Of a stretch of DNA of 64,000 bases, positions 1 to 11,867 are shown piece by piece (the first letter of the stretch is position 1; each line of letters opens with the position of its first letter). The position numbers and the translations under genes were made by a program. The stretch lies in contig NZ_QLLY01000008.1 of assembly GCF_003259365.1 (NCBI RefSeq), positions 124,001-188,000 of the forward strand, given 5' to 3'. The DNA is from Streptomyces sp. PsTaAH-137. GTDB lineage: Bacteria > Actinomycetota > Actinomycetes > Streptomycetales > Streptomycetaceae. The notes beneath the pieces were generated by a model. It was not told the DNA's origin. It did not search any database and saw only the letters and a program-made list of their open reading frames with translations.

Positions 1-561
1 TTCCTCGACGACGTACGGGTTCCGGGGCACTGCCTGCTCGGCGGCAAGGAGAAGCTGGACGCGCGGCTCGCGCGGGCCCGCGAGGGCGGCCGGGCCAAGG
101 GGCAGGCCGCGATGTCGACGTTCGAGGTGAGCCGGCCGACGGTCGGCGCGCAGGCGCTGGGCATCGCGCGCGCCGCGTACGAGTACGCGCTGGAGTACGC
201 GGGCGACCGGCACGCCTTCGGCCGGCCCATCATCGAGAACCAGGCCATCGCGTTCGCCCTCGCCGATCTCCGTACGGAGATCGAGGCGTGCCGGCTGCTG
301 ATCTGGCAGGCGTCCTGGATGGCCCGCAACGACAAGGTCTTCGACGCCGGTCAGGGCTCGATGTCGAAGCTGCGCGCCGGTGAACTGGCCGTCGCCTCCA
401 CCGAGAAGGCGATCCAGGTGCTCGGCGGGGCCGGGTACAGCAGGGAGCATCCGGTGGAGCGGATGTATCGCGACGCGAAGATCTACACGATCTTCGAGGG
501 CACGAGCGAGATCCAGCGACTTGTGATCGCGCGGGCCATCTCGGGGCGACAGATTCGCTGA
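1..561 (+). CDS. Acyl-CoA dehydrogenase, C-terminal part (5' end outside window)
   Basis: The frame is open from base 1, so only the last 186 residues are visible. They contain the C-terminal helical domain of the acyl-CoA dehydrogenase family: a region around GDRHAFGRPI, then ADLRTEIEACRLL, a glycine pair in VLGGAGYSRE, and the near-terminal FEGTSEIQR motif that helps form the FAD site. These flavoproteins introduce an alpha,beta double bond into acyl-CoA thioesters in the cytoplasm. The acyl chain specificity cannot be read from this fragment, and the catalytic glutamate region cannot be judged with confidence. A copy of the interspersed repeat begins about 60 bp after the stop. Confidence 0.9.
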   Translation, partial: FLDDVRVPGHCLLGGKEKLDARLARAREGGRAKGQAAMSTFEVSRPTVGAQALGIARAAYEYALEYAGDRHAFGRPIIENQAIAFALADLRTEIEACRLLIWQASWMARNDKVFDAGQGSMSKLRAGELAVASTEKAIQVLGGAGYSREHPVERMYRDAKIYTIFEGTSEIQRLVIARAISGRQIR

Positions 562-621
562 CGGTGCGCTTCGGGGGGCCGGTATCGGGGGGGGCGGTTC
601 GTCGGGTGCGGGCCGGTGGGG

Positions 622-690
622 GCTGGTCGCGCCCCTGGACGAGCGGAGCTCGTTTCAGGGGCGCGGGGAACTGCGCGACCGGCCACGACG
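622..690. repeat. Interspersed repeat, one full copy plus a degenerate inverted arm
   Basis: A full copy of the GGGGCGCGGGGAACTGCGCG element lies at about 657-690. A partial inverted arm lies at 622-637, reading GGCTGGTCGCGCCCCTGG and lacking the middle of the element. Together they can pair and sit between convergent genes (acyl-CoA dehydrogenase and the vWA lipoprotein). Other clusters of the same family are listed separately. Confidence 0.8.
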
Positions 691-726
691 AGAGCCGCGC
701 CCGACGAACCCGCGGACATGGCAGCG

Positions 727-2277
727 TCAGTCGTCGAGGCGCAAGCGACTCGCGGAGCGCACCGCGTCCGCGAGCTCCGTGACGTCCGGATCCTCCGTCG
801 CGGAGGTCAACCCCGCAGCCCTCCGAGAGAGTTCGGGCAACCCCGGCTCCCCCGGATACGGCTCACTCGCACCCTCGCCCAAGCGGTGAGCGAAGTAGGC
901 GGCGACGGCGTCCACCCGCAGCCGGGGCGAGGTCTCCTTGGACCAGAGGTCCCCGCCGAGCGCGGAGACCGCGATGTCGCCGGAGGCCTCCCGGGGCTTC
1001 CGGCTCTCCGGGTCGAGCCAGCGCACCGTGGCCTTCGCGACCCGGCCGGACCGCGCGCCGTCGCGGAGCCTGACCGCGTACAACGCCGTCACCGTGTGGC
1101 CGGGGCCGATCTCCCCGCCGTCGACGCTGTCGTCCCGGAAGTCGTCGTCGGCGACGCGGCGGTCGTCGTAGCCGAGGAGCCGGAAATCAGCGACGGTGTC
1201 CTGGTCGAAGGCGACCTGCGCCTTGGCGTCGCGGGCCCGCAACTCGATGTTGGCGGGCAGCTGTTCGGTGAAGACCTTGCGGGCCTCGTCCTCCGACGAC
1301 ACGTAGGAGGTGTGGCCGTCGCCCTGGTCCGCGAGCTGTTCCATGAGCGCGTCGCCGTAGTCGCTGCCAACGCCCACGCCGAAGAGGGTGATGCCGTGCT
1401 CGCGGCGGGCGTCGGCGACCCGGTCCAGGATCGCCTCGGCGTCGGTCTCACCGGTGTTGGCGAGGGCGTCGGAGAGGAGGACGACCCGGTTCGTCGCCCC
1501 GGGCCTCGCTCCCTTCACGGCGGTGGCGTAGCCGGTGGTGATGCCCGCCCCCAGGTTGGTGGAGTCGGTGGCCTCGAGGGTGTCGACGGCGTCCTGGACC
1601 TCCTCGCGGACCGGGCCGCCCTTGATGCCCAGGCGGGTCATCGGGAGCACCGTCCGCGCCTCCCCGCTGAAGGTGACCAGGGCGATCGAGTCGTCGGCGC
1701 GGAGCCGCTCGGTGAGCTGCGACAGGGAGCTGCGGACCAGGTCGAGGCGGCCGGGCTGCCCCATCGAACCGGAGATGTCGACGACGAACGTCAGCGTCAC
1801 CGGCGCCCGTTCGCCGTCCGCCGGTGGCTGCGCCGTGGCGAGACCGACCCGCATCAGACGCCAGCCGTCGTCCCCGGTGCGGGCGCCGTCCACGGTCACG
1901 GAGAAGCCGTTGCCCGTGGGGCGCGGGTAGCCCTGCCGGAAGCTGTTGACGAACTCCTCCGGGCGGACCGAACCCGCGTCGGGCAGGCGGCCGTCGGCCA
2001 GGGTGCGGCGGGCGTAGCCGTAGGAGGCGGTGTCCACGTCGAGGGCGAAGGTGGAGCGGTGGTCGGAGGGGCCCTCCTTGCCGTCGTCGCCGCTGTCGCT
2101 TTCGCGCGGGGCCGCGGAGGCGGCGGGGCCGTTGGCCCGCCCGGCCTTGTCGGCGGACGATCCCGACGTTCCTGTCGCGCTGCAGCCCGTCACCAGCAGT
2201 CCGCCGGCGAGCGCCGCGGCGAGCACTGCCGCGGCGCGGTGGCGCCTCCCCCGTGATCCGTCCGGTCCGGTCCTCAT
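727..2277 (-). CDS. von Willebrand factor type A domain lipoprotein (YfbK-like)
   Basis: The 516-residue protein starts at an ATG preceded by GGGAGGG. A positively charged N-terminus, a hydrophobic stretch and the lipobox VTGC (Cys32) indicate an exported lipoprotein. After a low-complexity linker comes an N-terminal module typical of YfbK-like proteins (about 75-125). A vWA domain follows with the metal-ion-dependent adhesion site D167-x-S169-x-S171, a downstream TFSG and the SDAL region; the C-terminal part resembles the DUF3520 region of the same family. vWA domains bind divalent metal and protein ligands. The role of actinobacterial members is unknown. An upstream in-frame start exists but lacks a signal peptide context. 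Confidence 0.9.
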   Translation of the reverse strand: MRTGPDGSRGRRHRAAAVLAAALAGGLLVTGCSATGTSGSSADKAGRANGPAASAAPRESDSGDDGKEGPSDHRSTFALDVDTASYGYARRTLADGRLPDAGSVRPEEFVNSFRQGYPRPTGNGFSVTVDGARTGDDGWRLMRVGLATAQPPADGERAPVTLTFVVDISGSMGQPGRLDLVRSSLSQLTERLRADDSIALVTFSGEARTVLPMTRLGIKGGPVREEVQDAVDTLEATDSTNLGAGITTGYATAVKGARPGATNRVVLLSDALANTGETDAEAILDRVADARREHGITLFGVGVGSDYGDALMEQLADQGDGHTSYVSSEDEARKVFTEQLPANIELRARDAKAQVAFDQDTVADFRLLGYDDRRVADDDFRDDSVDGGEIGPGHTVTALYAVRLRDGARSGRVAKATVRWLDPESRKPREASGDIAVSALGGDLWSKETSPRLRVDAVAAYFAHRLGEGASEPYPGEPGLPELSRRAAGLTSATEDPDVTELADAVRSASRLRLDD

Positions 2278-2461
2278 ACGGCCCTCCCGCTCGTCCCGCG
2301 CCGGTGGTACCGGCGACCTTGTGACTGTGACGTGCGGGGCGGCCCGGATGTTCGTCCCGGGCGATTGCGCCTTGGCCTCGAAGCGGTTACGGGGGTGGGC
2401 TGTTGTGACCGGTGGGTGATCCTCCGGAGACCCGGCGGTCATGTTGCCCGGGCTGCGGCGC

Positions 2462-3322
2462 CTACGACACCACGTCCTTGCGGGAGAAGCCCCGGAAGGC
2501 GAGCGCGAACAGCACCAGCGCGTACGCCACCGACACCGACGTCCCCTGGATCATGCCGCTCCATTCGGGCTGCGGCTGGATCACGTCCGCCCAGGCGAAC
2601 TGCCAGTGCGCGGGCAGGAAGTCGCGCCAGTGGCCGAGCGCCGTCACCGCGTCGAGGACATTGCCGACGATGGTCAGGAACACCGCGCCGCCGACCGCGC
2701 CCAGCGGGTTGTCCGTCTTGGTCGACAGCCAGAACGCGAGGCCCGCCGTGACCAGTTGGGACAGGAAGACGTACGCGATGACGACGAGCAGCCGCTGCGT
2801 CGCCGCGCCCGCGGACAGGGCGCCGCCGGTCGGGATCTCCAGCGGCCCCCAGCCGTACGCGGCCGTGCCGACGGCGAGCGCGACCACGGGGAGCAGCACG
2901 ATCGCGGCGAGGCTGAGGCCCAGCGCGACCGTCAGCTTGGACCGGAGCAGGCGGGCCCGGGGCACCGGTGCCGCCAGGAGGTAGCGCAGGCTGGACCAGC
3001 CGGCCTCCGAGGCGACGGTGTCGCCGCAGAACAGGGCCACCGGGATGACCAGCAGGAACCCGGCGGAGACGAACAGGCACGTCGCCGCGAAGTTGGCGCC
3101 CGACGCCGTGGCCGTGTCCATCAGCGTCACCCGGCCGCTTCTGCTGCTCGGGTCGCCTCCGATCGCGAACGCGATGGCCAGCACGAACGGCAGCAGGGCC
3201 AGTACCGCTGCCATGGCCAGGGTGCGGCGGCGCTTGATCTGGCGGGCCAGTTCGACTCGGAGGGGGAGAGTGCGGTTTGGGCGGTAGCCGTCTGCGAGTT
3301 CTGTGACGGTGCTGGTGGTCAT
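2462..3322 (-). CDS. ABC-2 type transporter permease
   Basis: The 286-residue protein begins at an ATG with GGAGGA 6 nt upstream. It has an N-terminal cytoplasmic segment (RQIKRRRTLAM), a first membrane helix, and about five more hydrophobic helices, the pattern of single-copy ABC-2 permeases. It lies downstream of, and on the same strand as, the hydrolase::ABC-ATPase gene at 3759-6470 and has no ATPase of its own, so the two probably form one transporter. The 436-bp gap between them is filled with repeats. Substrate unknown. Confidence 0.85.
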   Translation of the reverse strand: MTTSTVTELADGYRPNRTLPLRVELARQIKRRRTLAMAAVLALLPFVLAIAFAIGGDPSSRSGRVTLMDTATASGANFAATCLFVSAGFLLVIPVALFCGDTVASEAGWSSLRYLLAAPVPRARLLRSKLTVALGLSLAAIVLLPVVALAVGTAAYGWGPLEIPTGGALSAGAATQRLLVVIAYVFLSQLVTAGLAFWLSTKTDNPLGAVGGAVFLTIVGNVLDAVTALGHWRDFLPAHWQFAWADVIQPQPEWSGMIQGTSVSVAYALVLFALAFRGFSRKDVVS

Positions 3323-3365
3323 CGGTGTCCTCCGGCGCTGCGGCGCGCTGTCCATGGGCAGGCCT

Positions 3366-3745
3366 TCTCGCGCAGTTCCCCGCGCCCCTGATCGACCGTC
3401 ATTCGGCTCCCGGCCGGTGCGGGCTGGTCGCGCAGTTCCCCGCGCCCCTGATCGACCGTCATTCGGCTCCCGGCCGGTGCGGGCTGGTCGCGCAGTTCCC
3501 CGCGCCCCTGAGGCGTGCGCTGCGCGCAGCCTCCCCTTGGGGCTGGGCTGGGCGCGCCGCCCTTTGAGGCAGCGGCTCCCCATTGGGGGCCGCGGCTTTG
3601 AGGCAGCCCGCCGCACCTCCCTCGATGAGATGCCGCACGAAGTGCGCATCTCAGGGGCGCGGGGAACTGCGCGACCAGCCACGACGGTGCCGCACCCGAA
3701 GAACCACCCAGGGGCGCGGGGAGGAACTGCGCGGCCGGCCCCCGC
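3366..3745. repeat. Repeat cluster with a perfect 60-bp tandem duplication
   Basis: This gap holds three reverse-oriented copies of the interspersed element (near 3368, 3429, 3489), two forward copies (near 3653 and 3712, the latter with GGA inserted) and accessory palindromes. Bases 3421-3480 repeat the preceding unit exactly over most of 60 bp, including the spacer ATCGACCGTCATTCGGCTCC. A 28-bp palindrome, GAGATGCCGCAC...GTGCGCATCTC, lies at 3627-3652. Reverse and forward copies can form a long stem between two genes that probably encode one transporter. Confidence 0.85.
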
Positions 3746-3758
3746 CAGGTCGCGGGCG

Positions 3759-6470
<2,712 letters not shown>

Positions 6471-6766
6471 GCCTCAACGGTAGGGGTCGCCACTGACAGT
6501 TACCGCCGCCCCCGGTCTGAGCCAGGTGCCCTCCCGGGGTAGTACGGCGCGCCGCTCGCCTACCACGGACGCGGTACGGACGGACCCGGGGCGAGCGCAC
6601 GCGGTACGAGCGGGCTCACTGCCGACGGGCTCGTCACGAGCGGACGCGGAAGGAACGGCTCCGCCCCGCCTGCCCGCCCCTCACCACCCGAAACAGCCCG
6701 GAACCCGCCCGCGGGACCCGCCGCGCGTGCCCCGCCCCGCGCACCTCACCGTGCTACGACTCACCC

Positions 6767-7207
6767 ATGCGCATCGTCCGAGCCACCTCGACCGCCCAAC
6801 TGCACACGGCGGCAGCCCTGTTCGACACCCCGCCGCGCGAGGAGTGGGCCGCCGAGTTCCTCGCGGCGCCGGGCCACCACCTCTACCTCGCGCACGCGGA
6901 CGACGAGCCGGCCGGCTTCGTCAGCGGTGTCGAGACCGTGCATCCCGACAAGGGCCGCGAGATGTTCCTCTACGAACTCGCCGTCGCCGAGCCGTACCGG
7001 CGGCGCGGGATCGCCCGGGCACTGGTCCGCACGCTCGCGGACCTGGCCGCCGGGCTCGGCTGCCACGGAATGTGGGTCGGCGTGGACCTCGACAACGACG
7101 CGGCCCTCGCCACGTACCGGAGTGCGGGCGGCACGCAGGAAGGGCCGTGCCAGGTGATCGCCTGGCACTTCGCGGGGCCGGCAGAAAGCGCTTGCCCGAA
7201 CCGTTGA
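6767..7207 (+). CDS. GNAT-family N-acetyltransferase
   Basis: The 146-residue protein is a single GNAT domain. Motif A is visible as LAVAEPYRRRGIARALVR, the acetyl-CoA pyrophosphate loop (RRxGIA), followed by the beta-strand/helix ending VDLDNDAALATYRSAGG. The spacing and the FLYELAV start of motif A recall AAC(3)-I aminoglycoside acetyltransferases, but that substrate is only a guess. TACGAC lies 6 nt before the ATG and no Shine-Dalgarno is evident, so the transcript may be leaderless. Its last codons overlap a LacI-type operator for the next gene. Confidence 0.85.
   Translation: MRIVRATSTAQLHTAAALFDTPPREEWAAEFLAAPGHHLYLAHADDEPAGFVSGVETVHPDKGREMFLYELAVAEPYRRRGIARALVRTLADLAAGLGCHGMWVGVDLDNDAALATYRSAGGTQEGPCQVIAWHFAGPAESACPNR
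7182..7195 (+). promoter_or_regulatory. LacI-type operator in front of the 7.3-kb dehydrogenase
   Basis: CAGAAAGCGCTTGC has the palindromic core AAGCGCTT with the central CG typical of LacI-family sites. The same 14 bases, in the same orientation relative to the downstream dehydrogenase, occur at 47324-47337 next to a LacI gene. The site overlaps the end of the GNAT gene and lies about 97 bp before the dehydrogenase start. Confidence 0.65.
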
Positions 7208-7291
7208 CGCGGCTCGCCCGCCGATCGCAGGCTTCTGGACAGCGAGTTGATCGTCCGCCGCCCCACCGGCCCCACGAAAGGACGCCCGACC

Positions 7292-8614
7292 ATGACCACC
7301 CGACGCGCCGCGATCATCGGCACCGGCCACCGCGCCCAGATGTACACGAAGGCGCTCGCCGCCCGCGCCCACTACGACGTGGCCCTCCTGTCGGACCCCA
7401 GCCCGACCCGGGCCGCCCACCACAACGCCCTCCTCACCTCCCTCGGCGCGCGGGCGGCGGCGACCTGCGCCCCGGAGGACTTCGCCGCGGCCGTGCGCAG
7501 CCACAGCATCGACGAGGTGCTGGTCACGACGGTCGACGCGACGCACCACACGTACATCACGGCGGCTCTGAAGGCGGGCTGCCGGGTCGTGACGGAGAAG
7601 CCGATGACGACGGACGCGGCGAAGTGCGCGACGATCCTCGACACCCTCGACCGCACCGGCGGCGAACTGTCCGTGACGTTCAACTACCGCTACAACCCGG
7701 CCCACGAGAAGGTCTGGCAGCTCCTGCACGACGGCGCGATCGGCGAGATCCGCTCGGTGCACTTCGAATGGCTGCTCGACGTCCGGCACGGCGCCGACTA
7801 CTTCCGTCGCTGGCACCGCGAGAAGCGGCACAGCGGCGGCCTGCTGGTCCACAAGTCCGGCCACCACTTCGACCTGGTCAACTGGTGGCTGGGCGCGGCC
7901 CCGACGCGCGTCCACGCCGAGGGCGGTCTCGTCTTCTACGGCCGCGACAACGGCGAACGCACCGGCCTGCGCCGCGACTACGTCCGCGCGCACGGTTCCG
8001 CCGAGGCGGCGGCCGACCCCTTCGCGATCGACCTGACGGCCGACCCGGACCTCGGCTCCCTCTACGTGGCGGCGGAGGCGGCCGGCGACTCCGCCTACGT
8101 CCGCGACCGCAACGTCTTCGGCGACGCCATCGACATCGAGGACGACCTGTCGGTCCTGGTCCGCTACGACACCGGCGCCACGATGACGTACCACCTGACG
8201 GCCTACTCACCCTGGGAGGGCTACCGCGTCATGTTCAACGGCACGGGCGGCCGCCTCGAACTGGAGGTCGAGGAGAACACCTGGCAGCCGCCGCGCCCGA
8301 CGGCCGGCGCCGAGGGCTCCCACGGCGGCGTGGTGATGGCGCACCCGGGCCGCACCTCGATCCTGCTGCGCCCGCTGTGGGAGGAACCGCGCGAGATCGG
8401 TTACGAGCAGGCGGCCGGCTCCCACGGCGGCGGCGACCTGCGCATGCTGAAGGAGCTCTTCGGCCCGCTGGGCGACGGCTCCGACGAGGGTGCCGCGCCC
8501 GCCGCCGGGAAGGGGGCCACCGCGCGGGACGGCGCACTCGCGCTGGCCGTCGGGGTGGCCGGAAACGCGTCCCTGGTGTCGGGCGCACCGGTGGAGACGG
8601 CGGCCCTGTGGTGA
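7292..8614 (+). CDS. Gfo/Idh/MocA-family oxidoreductase
   Basis: The 440-residue protein starts at ATG 7292 with AAAGGA upstream. The N-terminal Rossmann fold shows GTGHRAQMY for NAD(P), and the family motif EKPMTTDAAKC (about residues 105-115) carries the EKP lysine. The C-terminal substrate domain contains the HKSGHHFDLVNWW segment with the usual catalytic histidine region. These enzymes oxidise or reduce sugars, inositols or their phosphates with NAD(P). It is 440 residues against the usual 330-390, as in larger secreted-sugar members. The shared operator with the 46-48 kb cluster suggests a related substrate. It could supply the inositol dehydrogenase step, but that is not shown. Confidence 0.85.
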   Translation: MTTRRAAIIGTGHRAQMYTKALAARAHYDVALLSDPSPTRAAHHNALLTSLGARAAATCAPEDFAAAVRSHSIDEVLVTTVDATHHTYITAALKAGCRVVTEKPMTTDAAKCATILDTLDRTGGELSVTFNYRYNPAHEKVWQLLHDGAIGEIRSVHFEWLLDVRHGADYFRRWHREKRHSGGLLVHKSGHHFDLVNWWLGAAPTRVHAEGGLVFYGRDNGERTGLRRDYVRAHGSAEAAADPFAIDLTADPDLGSLYVAAEAAGDSAYVRDRNVFGDAIDIEDDLSVLVRYDTGATMTYHLTAYSPWEGYRVMFNGTGGRLELEVEENTWQPPRPTAGAEGSHGGVVMAHPGRTSILLRPLWEEPREIGYEQAAGSHGGGDLRMLKELFGPLGDGSDEGAAPAAGKGATARDGALALAVGVAGNASLVSGAPVETAALW

Positions 8615-8645
8615 CGGCCGGGGCCGCCTGACATCGCGGTGGCCG

Positions 8646-8942
8646 TCAGCCGTGCCGTCGCCCGGCGCGCAGGGAGAGCCCGATGATCGCGCCGCCGACG
8701 AGCACGACGGCCCCGACGCCGCCCGCGATCCAGGGAACGGGGTCCAGGCCCGGGTCCGGCGCGGGCTCGGGCTCCCGGGGACCACCGGGCAGCGGGGCCC
8801 GGTGCGCCGGACCCGGGGCGCGGGAGGTGACCGGGACGACGGCGTACGCGGCCGTCTCCACGAGGAGGGGGACGAGAACGAGACCGGCGACCACCGCCGC
8901 CACCACCCATGGCCATCGGACCTGCGCGGTACGGGAAGCCAT
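8646..8942 (-). CDS. Small two-helix membrane protein, hypothetical
   Basis: About 98 residues if translated from the ATG that has GGAGG 6 nt upstream; an ATG 6 nt further upstream is adjacent to the GGAGG and less likely. There is one hydrophobic helix near the N-terminus (WVVAAVVAGLVLVPLLV), a proline-rich outside segment, and a second helix near the C-terminus (IAGGVGAVVLVGGAIIG) ending in RAGRRHG. I do not recognise a family. It is convergent with the dehydrogenase at 7292-8614. Confidence 0.6.
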   Translation of the reverse strand: MASRTAQVRWPWVVAAVVAGLVLVPLLVETAAYAVVPVTSRAPGPAHRAPLPGGPREPEPAPDPGLDPVPWIAGGVGAVVLVGGAIIGLSLRAGRRHG

Positions 8943-9119
8943 GGTCATCCTCCGGGTCACGACGGCGCGGCGGACAGGCGGGCCCCGTTGTTCCCGTCTG
9001 TCACAGCGGAGGTGACACCGGCAACTTCCGGCACGCTATCGACGCCCGCCGGCACTCACCAGGCCCCGCCGGTCCCGCGCCACCGAAGTGACCGGAAACC
9101 GCCCCCGCGCTGTCGGGCG

Positions 9120-10523
9120 CTACGCCTGCGCGTCCTCCGGCAGCGACACCAGCCAGCGCGTCTCGCGGCGCGGCCGCAAGTAGAAGGCCCAGTAGAGCGT
9201 CGCGACGGCCGTGATCCCGCCCGTCCACAGCAGGTACGCGACCTCCTGCTCGACGAGGATGTACGCCATCACCGCGATCAGCAGCACCGGCACCGCGGGC
9301 CACAGCGGCATGCGCCAGGCGGACTGCTCGCGGTGGTGGCCGCGCCGGGCCAGCAGCGCCGCGATCGCGACGAGCAGGTACATGCCGGTGACGGAGACGC
9401 CGGTGACGCCGTACAGGGTGTCCAGGTTGACGAAGCACAGGGCAGCTCCGGGCACGCCGACGACCAGCGTCGCGACCCACGGGGAGCCGAAGCGGCCGAG
9501 CTTGGCCAGGCCCCGGTTGACCGGCTCGGGCCACGCCTTGTCGCGGGCGGAGGCGAAGAGCACGCGGGAGTTCTGGATGACCATGACGATGCCCGCGTTG
9601 ATGATGGCGAGCGCGACGCAGAGCGAGACGAAGGTGCCGACGGCCGAGTTCGACCAGGCCTCGACCATGCCGCTGATGTTGCCCGAGGTGAGCGACGCGA
9701 GGTCCGGGGCGCCCATCGTGATGGCCGCGACCGGTACGAGGATGATCACCGTGGAGATGGCGAGGGTGGCCAGGACGGTGCGGGCCACGGAGGTACGGGG
9801 GTTCTCCAGTTCCTCGGAGAGGTAGACGGCCGTCGAGAAGCCCTGCGTGACGAAGAGGGCGATCGCGAGTCCCGAGACGACGAGCATCGCCGTGACGGTG
9901 TCCGTGTGGCCGCCGTCGCCCGCCACCTGCATCGAGAACAGCGAGCCCGCGCCGCGCTCGGAGTGGGCGAAGCCGAGGACCGCGACGACAGCGGCCGCGA
10001 TGACCTCCAGGACCAGGAAGATGCCGGTGATCCAGGCGTTGGCGCGCAGGTCGAGCAGCCCGGCGAGGGTGGCCAGGCCCATCACACCGGCGCCCGCGAC
10101 GGACGGGTCGAGATGGACCAGCGGGGCCAGGTAGTCGGCCGTGCCCATGGCGATCACCGGGGGCACGATCATCACGACCAGCAGGGAGAGCACGAAGACC
10201 AGCCAGCCCGCGAGCCGGCCCGCCAGCGTCGTGACCATGGCGTACTCGCCGCCCGCGCTGGGGATGAGGGTGCCCAGCTCCGAGTAGCAGAACGCCACGC
10301 CGATACAGAGGAGCGAGCCGATGGCGATGGTGAGGGCGGTCGCGGTGCCGAGGTCGCCGAAGAGGTCGGGGACGACGACGAAGAGCGTGGAGGCGGGCGT
10401 CACGCACGACAGCGTGAGCAGGGTGCCGCCGACGACGCCGATGGAACGCTTGAGCTTCTGAGGGGACGCACCGGGTTCCGGCGCGTCCACGGGGACGGCG
10501 GTCGGGCGAAGCGTGTCGGTCAT
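9120..10523 (-). CDS. APC-family amino acid permease
   Basis: The 467-residue protein has about twelve hydrophobic segments. It begins with the amino acid-polyamine-organocation signature: a basic N-terminus followed by SIGVVGGTLLTLSCVTPAS, in which helix 1 is broken at the conserved glycine-rich site. GGEYAMV in helix 3 is also typical. The family imports amino acids or related amines with protons. A DNA palindrome (10631-10652) lies in the long upstream region and may bind its regulator. Substrate unknown. Confidence 0.88.
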   Translation of the reverse strand: MTDTLRPTAVPVDAPEPGASPQKLKRSIGVVGGTLLTLSCVTPASTLFVVVPDLFGDLGTATALTIAIGSLLCIGVAFCYSELGTLIPSAGGEYAMVTTLAGRLAGWLVFVLSLLVVMIVPPVIAMGTADYLAPLVHLDPSVAGAGVMGLATLAGLLDLRANAWITGIFLVLEVIAAAVVAVLGFAHSERGAGSLFSMQVAGDGGHTDTVTAMLVVSGLAIALFVTQGFSTAVYLSEELENPRTSVARTVLATLAISTVIILVPVAAITMGAPDLASLTSGNISGMVEAWSNSAVGTFVSLCVALAIINAGIVMVIQNSRVLFASARDKAWPEPVNRGLAKLGRFGSPWVATLVVGVPGAALCFVNLDTLYGVTGVSVTGMYLLVAIAALLARRGHHREQSAWRMPLWPAVPVLLIAVMAYILVEQEVAYLLWTGGITAVATLYWAFYLRPRRETRWLVSLPEDAQA

Positions 10524-10998
10524 GGAGCGGTTCCGATCGACTCGTACGGCAGCGGGGTTCGGGCGGGAGCGCTATCGCCTCCGAAGGCTGAACAGGCTGT
10601 GGGGATGGGGTGGTGCGTCGCTCCCGGCGCGTTATCGAACATCGTCGATAACCGGAACGTCAACGGCCGTTTCCCTACGGATTCCGTACGCGGCCCGCGC
10701 ACGAACCGCCCGCACTTCCTTAGCTGTTCGCAAAGTAGACCGCTTTCCACACAGCGAGATGGACAGTTGACCTTGCTATCGAAGGCTTCCGCGTCGTCAC
10801 ACTTCCGACGCCCGATACATCCCCTCTGTTCGGGAACCGCAGCGCATCCTCCGAAGTTCTTCGGAACTCGTCCGGAGTCCGGACACCCGTCGCGCCCCTA
10901 TCGCCGGATTTGTCTATTGAGATGTGTGCATGACCTCTCGCCCGCTAAAGTCCGCCCGGCACCACGACACAGCACCACAAGGGGCGGGGACAGAACAG
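10524..10998. other. 475-bp intergenic region between divergent permease and lipoprotein genes
   Basis: This region has noticeably lower GC than its neighbours, especially 10660-10930, and I find no convincing gene in it. It contains the GTTATCGA/TCGATAAC palindrome and the sequence upstream of the lipoprotein, where TAAAGT (10946-10951) is a possible -10 with no good -35. It probably carries both promoters. Confidence 0.5.
10631..10652. promoter_or_regulatory. Palindromic operator candidate upstream of the APC permease
   Basis: GTTATCGA and TCGATAAC form a perfect 8-bp inverted repeat with a 6-bp spacer, about 108 bp before the permease start. The size and spacing suit a dimeric GntR- or TetR-type repressor. 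No such regulator is encoded nearby. Confidence 0.5.
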
Positions 10999-11847
10999 AT
11001 GAAGCACACACGGACCGTGGCCTGGGCAGGCATCACGCTCGCCGCGCTGACCGCGACGACGGCCTGCAGCGCGGACACCGCGAGGAAGACCGCCGGCGCC
11101 GTCGGCCACGCCGGTTCGGTGATGGCGGCGCTGACCCGCGCCTCCGACAAGGCGTCCGGGCTCGGCTCGGCACAGGTCGAGACGACGACCGTCCTGACCG
11201 CGTCGGGCGGCAAGCCGGTCGCCATGAACGGCACGTACTCGTGGGGCGACGGCACCGCGATGGACCTGCAGATGGATACCGCCAACGCCAAGATGTCGAG
11301 CCTCCAGGACGACCCGACCATGCAGGTCAAGGTGGTCGACGGCGCCTACTTCTACGAGATCGACCCGCAGCCGAGCGGCCCGCTCAAGGGCAAGCACTGG
11401 GCACGCGTCGACGTCTCCGCCGTGCTGGGAGAGGCGGGCGCGGACTCCGCCGCGGACAACGCCGACCCGACCACCGGGCTGCGCTACCTCGGCGCCTCCA
11501 AGAACGTGAAGGTAGTCGGCAAGGAGACCGTCCGCGGCAAGAAGGCCGTGCACTACCGGGGCAGCATTGGCGCGGACCAGGTCACCGGGAACTCCAGGTT
11601 CAGCGCCGCGGAGAAGAAGGCTGCGCTGAAGTCCCTCGCCACCAGCGGCGGCCGGCTCACGTACGACATCTGGGTCGACGGCGACGACCTGCCCGTCCGC
11701 GTGAAGCAGCACGGCGGCGGCATGGACGTGACGATGGACTACCTGAAGTTCGGCGCCACCAAGCCGATCACCGCCCCGCCCGTGTCCGACACGGGCGACC
11801 TGACCGACATGGTAGAGAAGCAGCGGGACCAGTCACTGGGGCAGTGA
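10999..11847 (+). CDS. Secreted lipoprotein, LppX/LolA-like fold likely
   Basis: The 282-residue protein has a classical lipoprotein signal: KHTR, a hydrophobic core, and a lipobox-like TTAC ending at Cys19. The mature part alternates short beta strands (GKPVAMNGTYSW, MDLQM, VKVVDGAYFYEID, LTYDIWVDGDDLPVRV). That is the pattern of the LppX/LprAFG lipoproteins of actinobacteria, which fold like LolA and are thought to carry lipids. The family assignment is from the pattern only. The start is the ATG directly before the signal peptide; upstream GGGGCGGGGA is a plausible ribosome site. A perfect terminator hairpin follows the stop. Confidence 0.75.
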   Translation: MKHTRTVAWAGITLAALTATTACSADTARKTAGAVGHAGSVMAALTRASDKASGLGSAQVETTTVLTASGGKPVAMNGTYSWGDGTAMDLQMDTANAKMSSLQDDPTMQVKVVDGAYFYEIDPQPSGPLKGKHWARVDVSAVLGEAGADSAADNADPTTGLRYLGASKNVKVVGKETVRGKKAVHYRGSIGADQVTGNSRFSAAEKKAALKSLATSGGRLTYDIWVDGDDLPVRVKQHGGGMDVTMDYLKFGATKPITAPPVSDTGDLTDMVEKQRDQSLGQ

Positions 11848-11867
11848 CGCACGCCCACGCAGAGCTT

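Noticed and set aside
3366..3510. Possible CRISPR or minisatellite from the 60-bp tandem units
   Set aside because: Only two to three units, with the core shared with dispersed repeats elsewhere in the window.
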